From an uncultured Rickettsiales bacterium (GTDB lineage: Bacteria > Pseudomonadota > Alphaproteobacteria > Rickettsiales > Midichloriaceae): a stretch of 16,272 bases of DNA. This document shows, in pieces, positions 1 to 6,300 of the stretch. The translations under genes and the position numbers were made by a program. Numbering within the stretch: the stretch's first letter is position 1; every line of letters starts with the position of its first letter. The stretch lies in contig CALKVD010000119.1 in assembly GCA_937996615.1 (NCBI GenBank), forward strand, positions 1 to 16,272. The letters are read 5' to 3'. A model generated the notes under the pieces. It had not been told where the DNA came from, did no database searches, and saw nothing but the letters and a program-made list of their open reading frames with translations.

Positions 1-1
1 T

Positions 2-436
2 GTGCTACTCATAGCAATTGGCGGGTTTATCGGCTCTTTAACGAAGCCAGAGATTAGTGCTTGGTATAGCACCTTAAATCGCTCAAACCTGACACCGCCA
101 AATTATGTATTTCCTATTGCTTGGACTATTTTATACGGCATTATTGGCACTTGTGGCTGGCTCATTTGGCGTGAGCCTTCATTTCGCAAGCTCAGTGTTA
201 TCAAAACCTTATATTTGACTCAGCTCATATTAAACTGGAGCTGGACACCTCTATTTTTCCGCTTCTACTTAACTGGACTTTCCTTAGTGGTTCTGGGCAC
301 TATGGATATTCTGGTCTTTTTGCTCATTTGCCTAGCTTACCGAAAAATGAAAGCGGTTTCGCTGCTTATGATTCCTTATCTGTCATGGATTCTGTTCGCA
401 AGCTACTTAAACTTTTACATATGGCGGTATAACTGA
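2..436 (+). CDS. TspO/MBR family membrane protein (5' end probably cut by window)
   Basis: TspO/MBR proteins are five-helix membrane proteins that bind porphyrins and related ligands and influence tetrapyrrole handling and stress responses. Family hallmarks visible: WY at residues 21-22, PP at 32-33 with VF at 36-37, WT at 41-42 and LY at 44-45, LNWSW at 77-81, and near the C-terminus PYLSW (125-129) and FASYLN (132-137). Hydrophobic stretches fit about five membrane segments. At 144 residues it is a little short for the family (about 150-165). The only start in view is GTG at base 2, inside the first membrane helix, so the true start probably lies upstream of the window. It ends 62 bp before a same-strand AraC regulator. 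This end of the window is somewhat GC-richer than much of the rest. Family assignment is firm; ligand and role are not readable from sequence. Confidence 0.85.
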   Translation: MLLIAIGGFIGSLTKPEISAWYSTLNRSNLTPPNYVFPIAWTILYGIIGTCGWLIWREPSFRKLSVIKTLYLTQLILNWSWTPLFFRFYLTGLSLVVLGTMDILVFLLICLAYRKMKAVSLLMIPYLSWILFASYLNFYIWRYN

Positions 437-498
437 ATGAAGATTAGCAATGCAGGTCAAGCACAAAAAATATGAACGTCGTATTTTTATCCATGTAG

Positions 499-1374
499 AT
501 GGTTACAAATGAAGCACGAGATATTATGAGTTACAAAGAACGAATCGATAGAGTGATTGATTTCATAGGCAAGCATCTTGATGAAGAGCTTGAATTGGAT
601 GAGCTTTGCCGTATCGCTTGTTTTTCAAAATATCATTTTCATCGGTTGTTTACGGCTTACACTGGACTACCTCTCATGGGCTATATCAAGTGGCTGCGTC
701 TAAAAAAGGCTGCTCATCAACTGATTGTTCATAAAGAGGAAAAAATTATTAACATTGCATTGGATGCAGGTTTTGAATCTCATGAGTCATTTACGAGAGC
801 CTTTAAACAAATCTCTGGAGAAAATCCCACTGATTTTAGGCTTAAATCAAGTTGGCATACATGGGAAGTTCCGCCTTATTCAGTGCCTAAAGGAGACACA
901 AAAATGATAAACGTGAGCATTAAAGAATTACCTGCTAGACGGCTAGCGGTGATAGAACACTACGGAGATCCTAAAAAAGTAGGGGGGACTGCTTCTAAGT
1001 TAATAGCCTGGGCTAAAGCGCAGCCGGTAAATTTAAAGCCTAAACCAGGTGAAGCTTTTGGTTTTGGATACGGTGATCCAAAGGAAGTTCCAGCAGAAGA
1101 ATTTCGCTTTGACCTTGCGATTACCGTTCCGCAAACATTAAAGCTTGATGGTGAAGTTATAGAAAAATATCTTCCTGCAGATAGGTATGCTGTTATTTCC
1201 CACAGAGGGTCGCGTGAAGCCATTAGCGAAAAAATTTACTGGCTCTATCGAGATTGGTTGCGTGAATCTAAAGAAGAACTTGGTGATTTACCTTGCATAT
1301 TTTGTTACTACAATTTTGAGCATGAAGTGGCTGAAACAGAATTGATCACGGAAGTGTGGTTGCTTCTTAAATAG
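499..1374 (+). CDS. AraC-family regulator with C-terminal GyrI-like effector domain
   Basis: Predicted transcriptional regulator of the Rob/SoxS-like group that couples DNA binding to a small-molecule domain. An AraC double helix-turn-helix spans about residues 15-115: first recognition region ELDELCRIACFSKYHFHRLF (33-52), second around IINIALDAGFESHESFTRAF (83-102), followed by the typical P.DFR (110-114). A GyrI/BmrR-like ligand-binding fold follows from about 136 to 291, beginning INVSIKELPARRLAVIEHYG. The 291-residue length fits this architecture. ATG 499 was kept, but ATG 526 starts MSYKERIDRVI, closer to the usual family N-terminus; neither has a good Shine-Dalgarno sequence. It follows tspO by 62 bp and could be co-transcribed with it. 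The ligand is unknown; such proteins often sense drugs or cationic lipophilic compounds, but nothing here shows that. Confidence 0.88.
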   Translation: MVTNEARDIMSYKERIDRVIDFIGKHLDEELELDELCRIACFSKYHFHRLFTAYTGLPLMGYIKWLRLKKAAHQLIVHKEEKIINIALDAGFESHESFTRAFKQISGENPTDFRLKSSWHTWEVPPYSVPKGDTKMINVSIKELPARRLAVIEHYGDPKKVGGTASKLIAWAKAQPVNLKPKPGEAFGFGYGDPKEVPAEEFRFDLAITVPQTLKLDGEVIEKYLPADRYAVISHRGSREAISEKIYWLYRDWLRESKEELGDLPCIFCYYNFEHEVAETELITEVWLLLK

Positions 1375-1706
1375 GGGCTATGATTTCAGATGGTGGTTGG
1401 TTGTGCTCTCCTGAGTTTTTAAGCAGATGACAAAGTATCATAGCTGTTCAAAATAGCTCGTGTCACAACCATCTTCTAACGCCCAAGCACATGCGTATTT
1501 AGAGAATCGCAAAATCACCCATTTTACCCCAAAATCTCAGTTTTTACCCTCTCCTTCTCCGATACATGCGAACACTCGAGGTGAAGGTACGCATGTCCGG
1601 GGACCCTCTATTTACCTGGGTTTTGGAGAATCAGCCTTTTTGCGCCCTTCACTTTTTAGAGAACAAAAACCGGAGTAGCAATCGGGATTCGAAATGGAGA
1701 AACCAT
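1375..1706. other. Gene-poor stretch with short inverted repeats; no gene recognised
   Basis: No credible coding region. An open frame at 1460-1678 (72 codons) has no ribosome binding site and no resemblance to a known family, so it was not called. Two small inverted repeats are visible: GCTATGAT at 1377-1384 against ATCATAGC at 1437-1444, and ACATGCG against CGCATGT around 1563-1595 with a 19-base loop. The segment from about 1530 to 1650 is noticeably richer in G and C than its surroundings and contains two direct copies of ACCCTCT. It could be a decayed repeat or a remnant of transferred DNA. Confidence 0.35.
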
Positions 1707-1735
1707 TTGACTTCACGATAATAGCAGGATAATAT
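1707..1735 (+). promoter_or_regulatory. Candidate sigma-70 promoter upstream of the AlaX gene
   Basis: TTGACT at 1707-1712 and TAATAT at 1730-1735 are separated by 17 bases, close to the consensus -35 and -10 hexamers at ideal spacing. Transcription would begin near 1742, leaving an untranslated leader of about 100 bases before ATG 1844. The -10 region overlaps the first of several AGGATA/TATCCT motifs. In AT-rich DNA such matches arise by chance, so this stays a prediction. Confidence 0.45.
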
Positions 1736-1791
1736 AAGGATAAATAAGTTTATATATCCTAATTTTAGGATGTTATAGTTATATCTATCCT
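1726..1791. repeat. Cluster of AGGATA/TATCCT motifs; possible operator
   Basis: AGGATA occurs at 1726-1731 and 1737-1742, TATCCT at 1755-1760 and 1786-1791, and AGGAT at 1767-1771: five copies of one short motif in both orientations within 66 bases. The central pair forms the inverted repeat TCCTAATTTTAGGA (1757-1770). The cluster starts in the candidate -10 box and runs into the predicted leader of the AlaX gene, which would suit a repressor site or a leader RNA structure. No binding protein can be named. Confidence 0.35.
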
Positions 1792-1843
1792 TTGGTGTTT
1801 CAATGATAATACTGATATGTAACAACAAATTCATGGTAAAGAT

Positions 1844-2557
1844 ATGACCAAAAAACTATACCTCCAAGATACATATCAGTTTGATTTTGAAAGCTTGATT
1901 CAAGAAGTAGGCAAAGATGAAAAAGGCATCTTTATTATCCTTGATCAAACCGCTTTTTATCCTCAGGGTGGTGGTCAACCTTCAGATCATGGGGTTGTCA
2001 GAAACGATCATTTTGAGGCTAATGTCATCCACGTTGCACAGTATGGAGACCAAATAAGACATTATATAGAGCCTATAGCAACTGAGCTACTAGCAGCACA
2101 AAAAGTGTATGGTGTTGTGGACCAAAAGAGAAGATTAACAAATGCTCGTTACCATACTGCAGGTCATTTGATCAGTAATATCGTAGAAATACTGAATCCA
2201 AAACTAAAAGCAATGAAAGGGCATTCCTTTCCTGGCGAAGCTTATGTTGAATTTCAAGGAGACGAAGCAATAGATGTTGAGACTCTACAGAATACGATAA
2301 ATGAAGCAATCGCAAGAAATGATAAAACAACAATTTTCGAGATCGACCCATTAGGCTTTGAAAAGCAATTTTATAAGCTACCCTATAGTATCCCTGATAA
2401 TAAGAATTTTCGTGTTATGCAAATAGGAGATATGCCACCAGTACCGTGTGGTGGTACGCATCTATCTTCTATAGGCGAGATAGGGCTTATGAGGATTAAT
2501 AAGATCAAAAACAAAAACGGCATTTTGCGCATTTCTTATGAAGCTATGAATGGATAA
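1844..2557 (+). CDS. AlaX-type alanyl-tRNA editing hydrolase
   Basis: Stand-alone homologue of the AlaRS editing and C-Ala region. It hydrolyses tRNA(Ala) mischarged with serine or glycine in the cytoplasm, protecting translation. Residues 38-48 carry the N-terminal FYPQGGGQPSD signature. The zinc-binding editing site is intact: H104 and H108 in HTAGH, and C202 and H206 in CGGTH. The C-terminal part (about 210-235, ending GILRISYEA) matches the end of the second-additional-domain core. The 237-residue length is typical of a longer AlaX with both domains. ATG 1844 has only a weak upstream purine stretch (TAAAGA). It stands alone, about 310 bp before the thiamine transporter, with a candidate promoter 100 bp upstream. 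The full metal-ligand set argues for activity; substrate preference (Ser or Gly) is not readable. Confidence 0.9.
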   Translation: MTKKLYLQDTYQFDFESLIQEVGKDEKGIFIILDQTAFYPQGGGQPSDHGVVRNDHFEANVIHVAQYGDQIRHYIEPIATELLAAQKVYGVVDQKRRLTNARYHTAGHLISNIVEILNPKLKAMKGHSFPGEAYVEFQGDEAIDVETLQNTINEAIARNDKTTIFEIDPLGFEKQFYKLPYSIPDNKNFRVMQIGDMPPVPCGGTHLSSIGEIGLMRINKIKNKNGILRISYEAMNG

Positions 2558-2619
2558 ACACATTAATAACAAAACTTTATGCATCTATCTTAATCAAATT
2601 TTAAGTATTAATTTTTAGC

Positions 2620-2647
2620 TTTACAAATTATACATTCTAGGTATTCT
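2620..2647 (+). promoter_or_regulatory. Candidate promoter of the TPP-riboswitch transcript
   Basis: TTTACA at 2620-2625 and TATTCT at 2642-2647 are spaced by 16 bases. Transcription from here would begin about 10 bases before the first paired strand of the TPP aptamer at 2664, which is the arrangement expected for a riboswitch leader. The hexamers are moderate matches in AT-rich DNA. Confidence 0.4.
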
Positions 2648-2663
2648 ATTATTAGAATTTTTA

Positions 2664-2761
2664 TTCACCAGGGGTGCTTTTAAAGCAAAATAAATTTGTT
2701 CTAAAGGCTGAGAAATACCCTTAAAACCTGCTCTGGTTAATACCTGCGGAGGGAGTGTGAA
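2664..2761 (+). promoter_or_regulatory. TPP (thiamine pyrophosphate) riboswitch, THI element
   Basis: The conserved blocks appear in order: GGGGTGC (2671-2677), GGCTGAGA (2706-2713) followed by TACCC, then AACCTG-CTCTGG (from about 2725), TTAATACC, and GCGGAGGGA (2746-2754). The closing stem P1 can form between TTCAC (2664-2668) and GTGAA (2757-2761), and GGGT pairs with ACCC for P2. A small hairpin TGCTTTTAAAGCA fills the variable P3 arm. These match the TPP aptamer consensus, which binds thiamine pyrophosphate and lowers expression of downstream genes. The first gene is the MFS transporter at 2865, followed by thiE. The expression platform is not obvious: AAGCTG (2760-2765) can pair with CAGCTT (2811-2816), followed by a short T-rich tract, so either premature termination or occlusion of the start region is possible. 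Confidence 0.93.
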
Positions 2762-2864
2762 GCTGTTAAAGTCTTCTACAGGGATCTATTCATATACCAG
2801 GCTTCCGATGCAGCTTTATCTCTTTTTCTAATGTATTACAGACAACAATTCTAGGAAGGGATTT

Positions 2865-4076
2865 ATGTTAAGATATGTTAAAGGCTTTTATTTGCCAGCA
2901 ATGCTAGGGGCGAGTATTGAGTATTATGACATAGCGCTTTACGGCTATATGGCTCCTGTACTTGTTCAAGTATTTTTCCCCTACCTTGATAAAACTACGG
3001 CATACTTTCTTTATTTTCTCTTCGAATTCTTTGCAGCAATTTTTCAACTAGCCGGGGCTAATTTTTTTGGATTTATTGGCGATAAGCATGGTAGAAAACC
3101 TGCAATGTATAGCAGCATGCTTGGCATGTCATGCATAACATTTCTGATGTGTATGCTGCCTACATATGGTCAAATAGGCATTTCAGCTACCATATTATTT
3201 ATGATAATGCGAGGTTTACAAAGTTTTTTCCTTGGCGGTGAGTATAATGGTGGCGCTATATACCTTATGGAACACGAAAACAACCATACAAAGCATGACC
3301 TAATTAGCGGTCTTTATTGTGCATTTACTGTAAGTGGCATCGTTGTTGCAAGCATTATAGCCTTCATATGTAACAAGATGGGATCTGAATATTTTCGCAT
3401 TGCGTATGCTATAAGTTTTTTATTAGCTTTTGCTACCTATAAAATGAGACTATCTCTTAAGGAAACCCCTGCATATACAAAATATAGCAAGGATATTTCC
3501 AATACCAATACACCAAAAAAAATATTTATCCTAAAGATAGTAATAGCTTCATTGTTTTTTGGAGCTTTATACGGTCTTCCCACAAGAATTTTGAATGCAT
3601 TGTTGCCGATCGCGATAGGGATTAATAGCGATCAGATTATGCTCTTAAATACTTCATGTCTCATCTTATACATGGGTTTGTTGATATTGGCAGGATTATC
3701 AGCAAATAAGTATGGCACAAAGAGGGTAATGAAATTAGCAGTTATTGCTGTATGTATTCTATCTTACCCTCTCATGATGTTAATACAGACCGGTTACTGG
3801 GTGCACATAATTTTAGCAAAAATTATTTTCACAATACTAACAGCGACCTTTATTGGACCATTTCATTCATGGGCGCAATCAATGTCTAACATTCATACAA
3901 GGTACAAAAGTATTTCCATTTCTTATGCAATAGGCAAATGCTTCTCAACCATTTTGCTCGCTTTCAGTTTTCTAATCTATGATCATTTTAAAAATATTAC
4001 TGTATTGGGCATCATATTATCTTTTATTGCAATTGTTACCACGAGGATTTTTTATGAGACATCTACTCAAAAATAA
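2865..4076 (+). CDS. TPP-riboswitch-controlled MFS transporter (MHS type), candidate thiamine or precursor importer
   Basis: Major facilitator transporter of 403 residues with about 12 hydrophobic segments, in the inner membrane. Signatures of the metabolite:H+ symporter (ProP-like) branch: GASIEYYDIALYGYMAPVL (15-33) in helix 1, the loop 2-3 motif GDKHGRKPA (72-80), and RGLQSFFLGGEYNGGAI (116-132) in helix 4. ATG 2865 has the best ribosome binding site in the window, AGGAAGGG at 2853-2860, four bases upstream. A TPP riboswitch ends about 100 bases earlier, and thiE overlaps the 3' end by 23 bases, so the gene belongs to a thiamine regulon. From this context I infer uptake of thiamine or a precursor; fold alone would not reveal the substrate. 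The reading frame is intact although thiE beside it is broken, which suggests import is still under selection. An alternative is another nutrient exploited under low TPP. Confidence 0.87.
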   Translation: MLRYVKGFYLPAMLGASIEYYDIALYGYMAPVLVQVFFPYLDKTTAYFLYFLFEFFAAIFQLAGANFFGFIGDKHGRKPAMYSSMLGMSCITFLMCMLPTYGQIGISATILFMIMRGLQSFFLGGEYNGGAIYLMEHENNHTKHDLISGLYCAFTVSGIVVASIIAFICNKMGSEYFRIAYAISFLLAFATYKMRLSLKETPAYTKYSKDISNTNTPKKIFILKIVIASLFFGALYGLPTRILNALLPIAIGINSDQIMLLNTSCLILYMGLLILAGLSANKYGTKRVMKLAVIAVCILSYPLMMLIQTGYWVHIILAKIIFTILTATFIGPFHSWAQSMSNIHTRYKSISISYAIGKCFSTILLAFSFLIYDHFKNITVLGIILSFIAIVTTRIFYETSTQK

Positions 4077-4510
4077 TTTAAGGCTTTGTTTCGTCACAAA
4101 TATCAAAGATAGATCTATAGGCGAGTACCTTACACTTATCAAACAAGCGGTCAGGGGTGGAGTAACTATAGTTCAGTTAAGAGAATTTGACATAAACGGA
4201 AATTCGACATAAAGCTATAGGCATACCCTTAATTATCAATGACTTCATTGAGTTGGCTGCCGAGATAAATGCTGATGGCGTTCATATAGGACAGCAAGAT
4301 ATGTCTGCTGCTGAAGCGCGTGTGATATTAGGTCCTAATAAAATCATAGGGTTATCAATAGAATCAATGGATAGACTATATTGCGTAAATAATATTGATG
4401 GAATAAGTTATGTTACTACCAGCGCTGTTTTCCCAAGCAAAACAAATATGGGGCTTAAAAGGCTTAGAGGAAGTAACGAGACAGTCAAAGTATCCTGTTA
4501 CTGCAATAGG

Positions 4511-4519
4511 CGGAATAAC
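4511..4519. repeat. Left 9-bp target site duplication of the IS
   Basis: CGGAATAAC lies directly before the left inverted end and is repeated exactly at 5595-5603 after the right end. Both copies fall at the same point of the thiE reading frame (Gly-Ile-Thr codons), which proves this is duplicated target DNA. Confidence 0.93.
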
Positions 4520-4534
4520 CATACACCCCGACAC
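4520..4534. repeat. Left terminal inverted repeat of the IS
   Basis: CATACACCCCGACAC; matches the inward-read right end at 12 of 15 positions, with the inner CCGACAC half identical. Confidence 0.85.
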
Positions 4535-4594
4535 ATATTATGGAGTGGAGTCAAATTTAGATAAAAGCTTGAAAAAGCAAAGAAGAAAGGGTAT

Positions 4595-4623
4595 AAGGTG
4601 GTTTTGATGAAAAAGAACACCTT
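4595..4623 (+). promoter_or_regulatory. Hairpin abutting the transposase start, covering a leader ribosome binding site
   Basis: AAGGTG (4595-4600) pairs perfectly with CACCTT (4618-4623), leaving a 17-base loop, and the transposase ATG follows immediately. AAGGTG is itself a Shine-Dalgarno-like sequence six bases before the ATG at 4607. Start-region hairpins that limit translation from outside transcripts are known in several IS groups; whether this one does so is inference. Confidence 0.4.
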
Positions 4624-4627
4624 ATGA
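4607..4627 (+). CDS. Possible six-residue leader peptide coupled to the transposase
   Basis: ATG 4607 opens MKKNTL and stops at TGA 4625-4627, which overlaps the transposase ATG 4624-4626 as ATGA. It has an SD-like AAGGTG six bases upstream, while the transposase start itself has none. This is the layout of translational coupling: ribosomes finishing the leader restart on the transposase. A frame of this size can occur by chance, so it is offered only on the strength of the overlap and the spacing. Confidence 0.3.
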   Translation: MKKNTL

Positions 4628-5580
4628 AAAAAAGAATACAACAATATTTCGAAGTATCAACGGAAGAAACCGCGTTAGCGGTTGAATTAATAGCTGGCAT
4701 ATGTGCGAGTAGGCAAATCAGCGCTACAGCTCTATCAACCTATGTTTCAGGGGATATAAAAGAGGCGTCAAAGGCAAGGAAAGTTGAGAGATTTTATAGC
4801 AAAGATTACGTGGATAACTCGTGTTTTTTAGGGGCGATACGCAACATATTTGGTCAAGAAAAATTCGTGTTATCGCTAGACAGAACGAGCTGGAAATTTG
4901 GTAAAAATTACATAAATGCATTTGCGGGATTTGGTTCGAGAAAGGGGAGAAGCAGCCTGTTAGATTTGCAAATGCTGGACAACAAAGGGGGAAATAGCAA
5001 CAACGAAGACCGCATAGAAATGGTGCTTGGTGACCGTGAATTTTTTAGTGTTAAATTTGCAAAATGGCTGAGTGAAAATGAGATCCCATACGCGATCAGG
5101 TTGCGAGAAAATTTAGAGTTTATCCAGCCATATTTGAAGATGGTAAGAAGTGGTAGTACTAGCTTTGGAAACATAGTGATTACCGGCGATACAGGCGAAT
5201 AACTAAGGTGCGATTTAAGTATAAAAGTGCTTAAAAATGAGTACTTAATAGTGGCGTCGAAATGGGTGAAAAAGCCTCTGGAAAAGTATCGAAAAAGATG
5301 GGAAATCGAGAGGTTTTTTAAGATGCTAAAAACCGGCGGATTCAATTTAGAAAGCACAAAAATGACCCGTACCAAGAGGCTGAAAAAATTGATTTTAATG
5401 TGCTCAATTGCGTATTTGGTGTGTATGAAAATTGGGGCAATGCGCTGGAAAAAGGAGGATAAATGCTACGAATACTCCTATTTTAGATACGATTTGGACT
5501 GGCTGAAAACCCAGCTTTGGCACAAGATAACTGAGCTGATCGCCCTTCTGTCCCCTATATTCCCTGCCGCGCAGCCGTAG
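4624..5580 (+). pseudogene. IS4-family transposase, interrupted by an in-frame stop and internally deleted
   Basis: DDE transposase of the IS4 family. ATG 4624 opens a frame ending at TAA 5200-5202; the same frame continues directly to TAG 5578-5580. So this is a nonsense codon, not a frameshift; a CAA-to-TAA change would explain it. The presumed DDE residues can be placed: D86 in LDRTSW, D137 in LGDREF, and the glutamate of the Y-(2)-R-(3)-E-(6)-K signature in YRKRWEIERFFKMLK (about codons 221-235). The spacing between GGNSN..DRIEM (122-133) and VLGDREF is only a few residues, where relatives carry about 20 more, so an in-frame deletion is likely. Residues 99-115 also match the family poorly, perhaps from compensating small indels. 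Total 318 codons against roughly 370-400 expected. Non-functional. Confidence 0.9.
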
Positions 5581-5594
5581 TGTCGGGTAGTGTG
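5580..5594. repeat. Right terminal inverted repeat of the IS
   Basis: GTGTCGGGTAGTGTG on the plus strand; its reverse complement matches the left end at 12 of 15 positions. The first base is the last base of the transposase stop codon. Confidence 0.85.
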
Positions 5595-5603
5595 CGGAAT
5601 AAC
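5595..5603. repeat. Right 9-bp target site duplication of the IS
   Basis: CGGAATAAC, identical to 4511-4519. The thiE frame resumes here as Gly-Ile-Thr followed by EHNIKDIV. Confidence 0.93.
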
Positions 5604-5816
5604 AGAACATAACATTAAAGATATTGTAAAGATCCCAAATGTTTCTGGGGTAGCAGTAGTCGGTGCAATTGAAAGAGCTACTTGTCCATATAATGCTGCT
5701 AAAAACTTAGTGAAATCTTTTCAAAATCAAAGGCTATGTGATTAATCAAAATCTTTCCTTAACAAGAAAGAATTTAATAAAAATTATAAAGGAAGCAAAT
5801 GATAATCGATAGGATA

Positions 5817-5871
5817 GCAAAAATGTTATAAAAAAGGTATGGTAAAAAGCTGTTATATGCAGATAAATTCT
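5817..5871 (+). repeat. Left arm of a 55-bp imperfect inverted repeat
   Basis: Its reverse complement matches 6194-6248 at 48 of 55 positions without gaps. The best-conserved core contains AAAAAGCTGTTATATGCAGAT next to GGTATGG. The arms enclose 322 bases of noncoding sequence. Confidence 0.8.
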
Positions 5872-5892
5872 AGCACAAAATGGTAAATATCG

Positions 5893-5919
5893 TACTAATT
5901 TTATAACGCTTCAGCTATA
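5893..5919 (+). repeat. Internal partial copy of the repeat end
   Basis: TAC.AATTTTATAACGCTT..GCTATA here matches 6225-6251 in direct orientation at 24 of 27 positions. It therefore repeats the outer end of the right arm and lies just inside the left arm, suggesting nested or repeated insertion. Confidence 0.65.
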
Positions 5920-6193
5920 CTAGCAAAAACTTTAGCTGGATGCTTCGCGAAGCAGACAAATGAGCATAAATTATGGTCTTGTTTCTTTCTGATCCTACAA
6001 AACAAATACCTACAACTATGCTGAGATATGTGAAAAAATTTGTCTAGAGGACAAAAAATTTCTATCAACTCTTAACTAATATAAATTCTCTCTTAACAAT
6101 ATTGCAAAACATATCCGGATCAAATTACGCCATTGAATTTCATATATAGCTGAATTGCTATAAAAATAGTATGATATTTATCATGTTTCCCCA

Positions 6194-6248
6194 GAATTCA
6201 TCTGCATATAACAGCTTTTTGCCATACCAATTTTATAACGCTTTCGCT
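6194..6248 (-). repeat. Right arm of the 55-bp imperfect inverted repeat
   Basis: Reverse-complement partner of 5817-5871 (48 of 55 matches). Differences concentrate toward the outer end. It lies about 50 bp from the 3' end of the minus-strand membrane-protein gene. Confidence 0.8.
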
Positions 6249-6300
6249 ATAATTCTAATAGATACTTTAATTACATAATTCCCAGTTTTTATGATGATAT

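Larger units (their letters stand above)
4520..5594 (+). mobile_element. IS4-family insertion sequence, 1075 bp, inserted in thiE and decayed
   Basis: The element is bounded by imperfect 15-bp inverted ends (CATACACCCCGACAC on the left; CACACTACCCGACAC when the right end is read inward; 12 of 15 match) and an exact 9-bp target duplication. It holds one transposase frame in the direction of thiE, with the Y-R-E-K signature of IS4-family enzymes. IS4-type elements of this kind usually exceed 1.2 kb, so the shorter length agrees with internal loss in the transposase. The transposase stop codon runs into the first base of the right end. An in-frame stop means it cannot move on its own product. 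The exact name of the element is not recognised. Confidence 0.92.
4054..5745 (+). pseudogene. thiE: thiE (thiamine phosphate synthase), frameshifted and split by an IS element
   Basis: ThiE joins the HMP pyrophosphate and thiazole phosphate moieties into thiamine phosphate. Translating across the damage recovers the family: LRLCFVTN and GGVTIVQLRE (frame of ATG 4054), then GIPLIINDF and ADGVHIGQQDM (second frame, from about 4208), then GLKGLEEV, YPVTAIGGIT (third frame), and after the IS, EHNIKDIVKIPNVSGVAVVG with a stop at 5743-5745. Lesions: (1) around 4190-4212 a shift plus apparent loss of about 15 codons between the REF and IPLIIND segments; (2) one extra A in AAAA at 4457-4460, since removing it restores the frame; (3) insertion at 4520-5594. 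Excising the IS and one target copy rejoins AIGGIT to EHNIKD perfectly. The start overlaps the transporter stop by 23 bases with AGGA upstream, so it was translationally coupled. It cannot be functional. Confidence 0.95.
5746..6300. other. Noncoding repeat zone between the thiE remnant and the membrane-protein gene
   Basis: No gene is seen on either strand; frames are short and broken. Just after the thiE stop, TCTTTC (5752-5757) and GAAAGA (5766-5771) can form a weak stem without a clear T-run, so it is at best a poor terminator. A perfect palindrome GCTTCGCGAAGC lies at 5942-5953. The main structure is the pair of long inverted arms at 5817-5871 and 6194-6248, with a further partial copy at 5893-5919, listed separately. 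The zone may be a small non-autonomous element or the debris of a larger one. Confidence 0.55.

Noticed and set aside
1460..1678. 72-codon open frame between the AraC regulator and AlaX
   Set aside because: No ribosome binding site, no family resemblance, and Pro/Ser/Arg-rich content typical of translated repeat DNA.
5200..5202. Transposase stop as a programmed frameshift or recoding site
   Set aside because: Both segments are in the same frame with no slippery sequence or shift needed; a nonsense mutation is simpler, and the gene has other damage.
4908..5375. 155-codon minus-strand frame across the transposase
   Set aside because: It is the antisense shadow of the transposase, whose motifs are clear on the plus strand.
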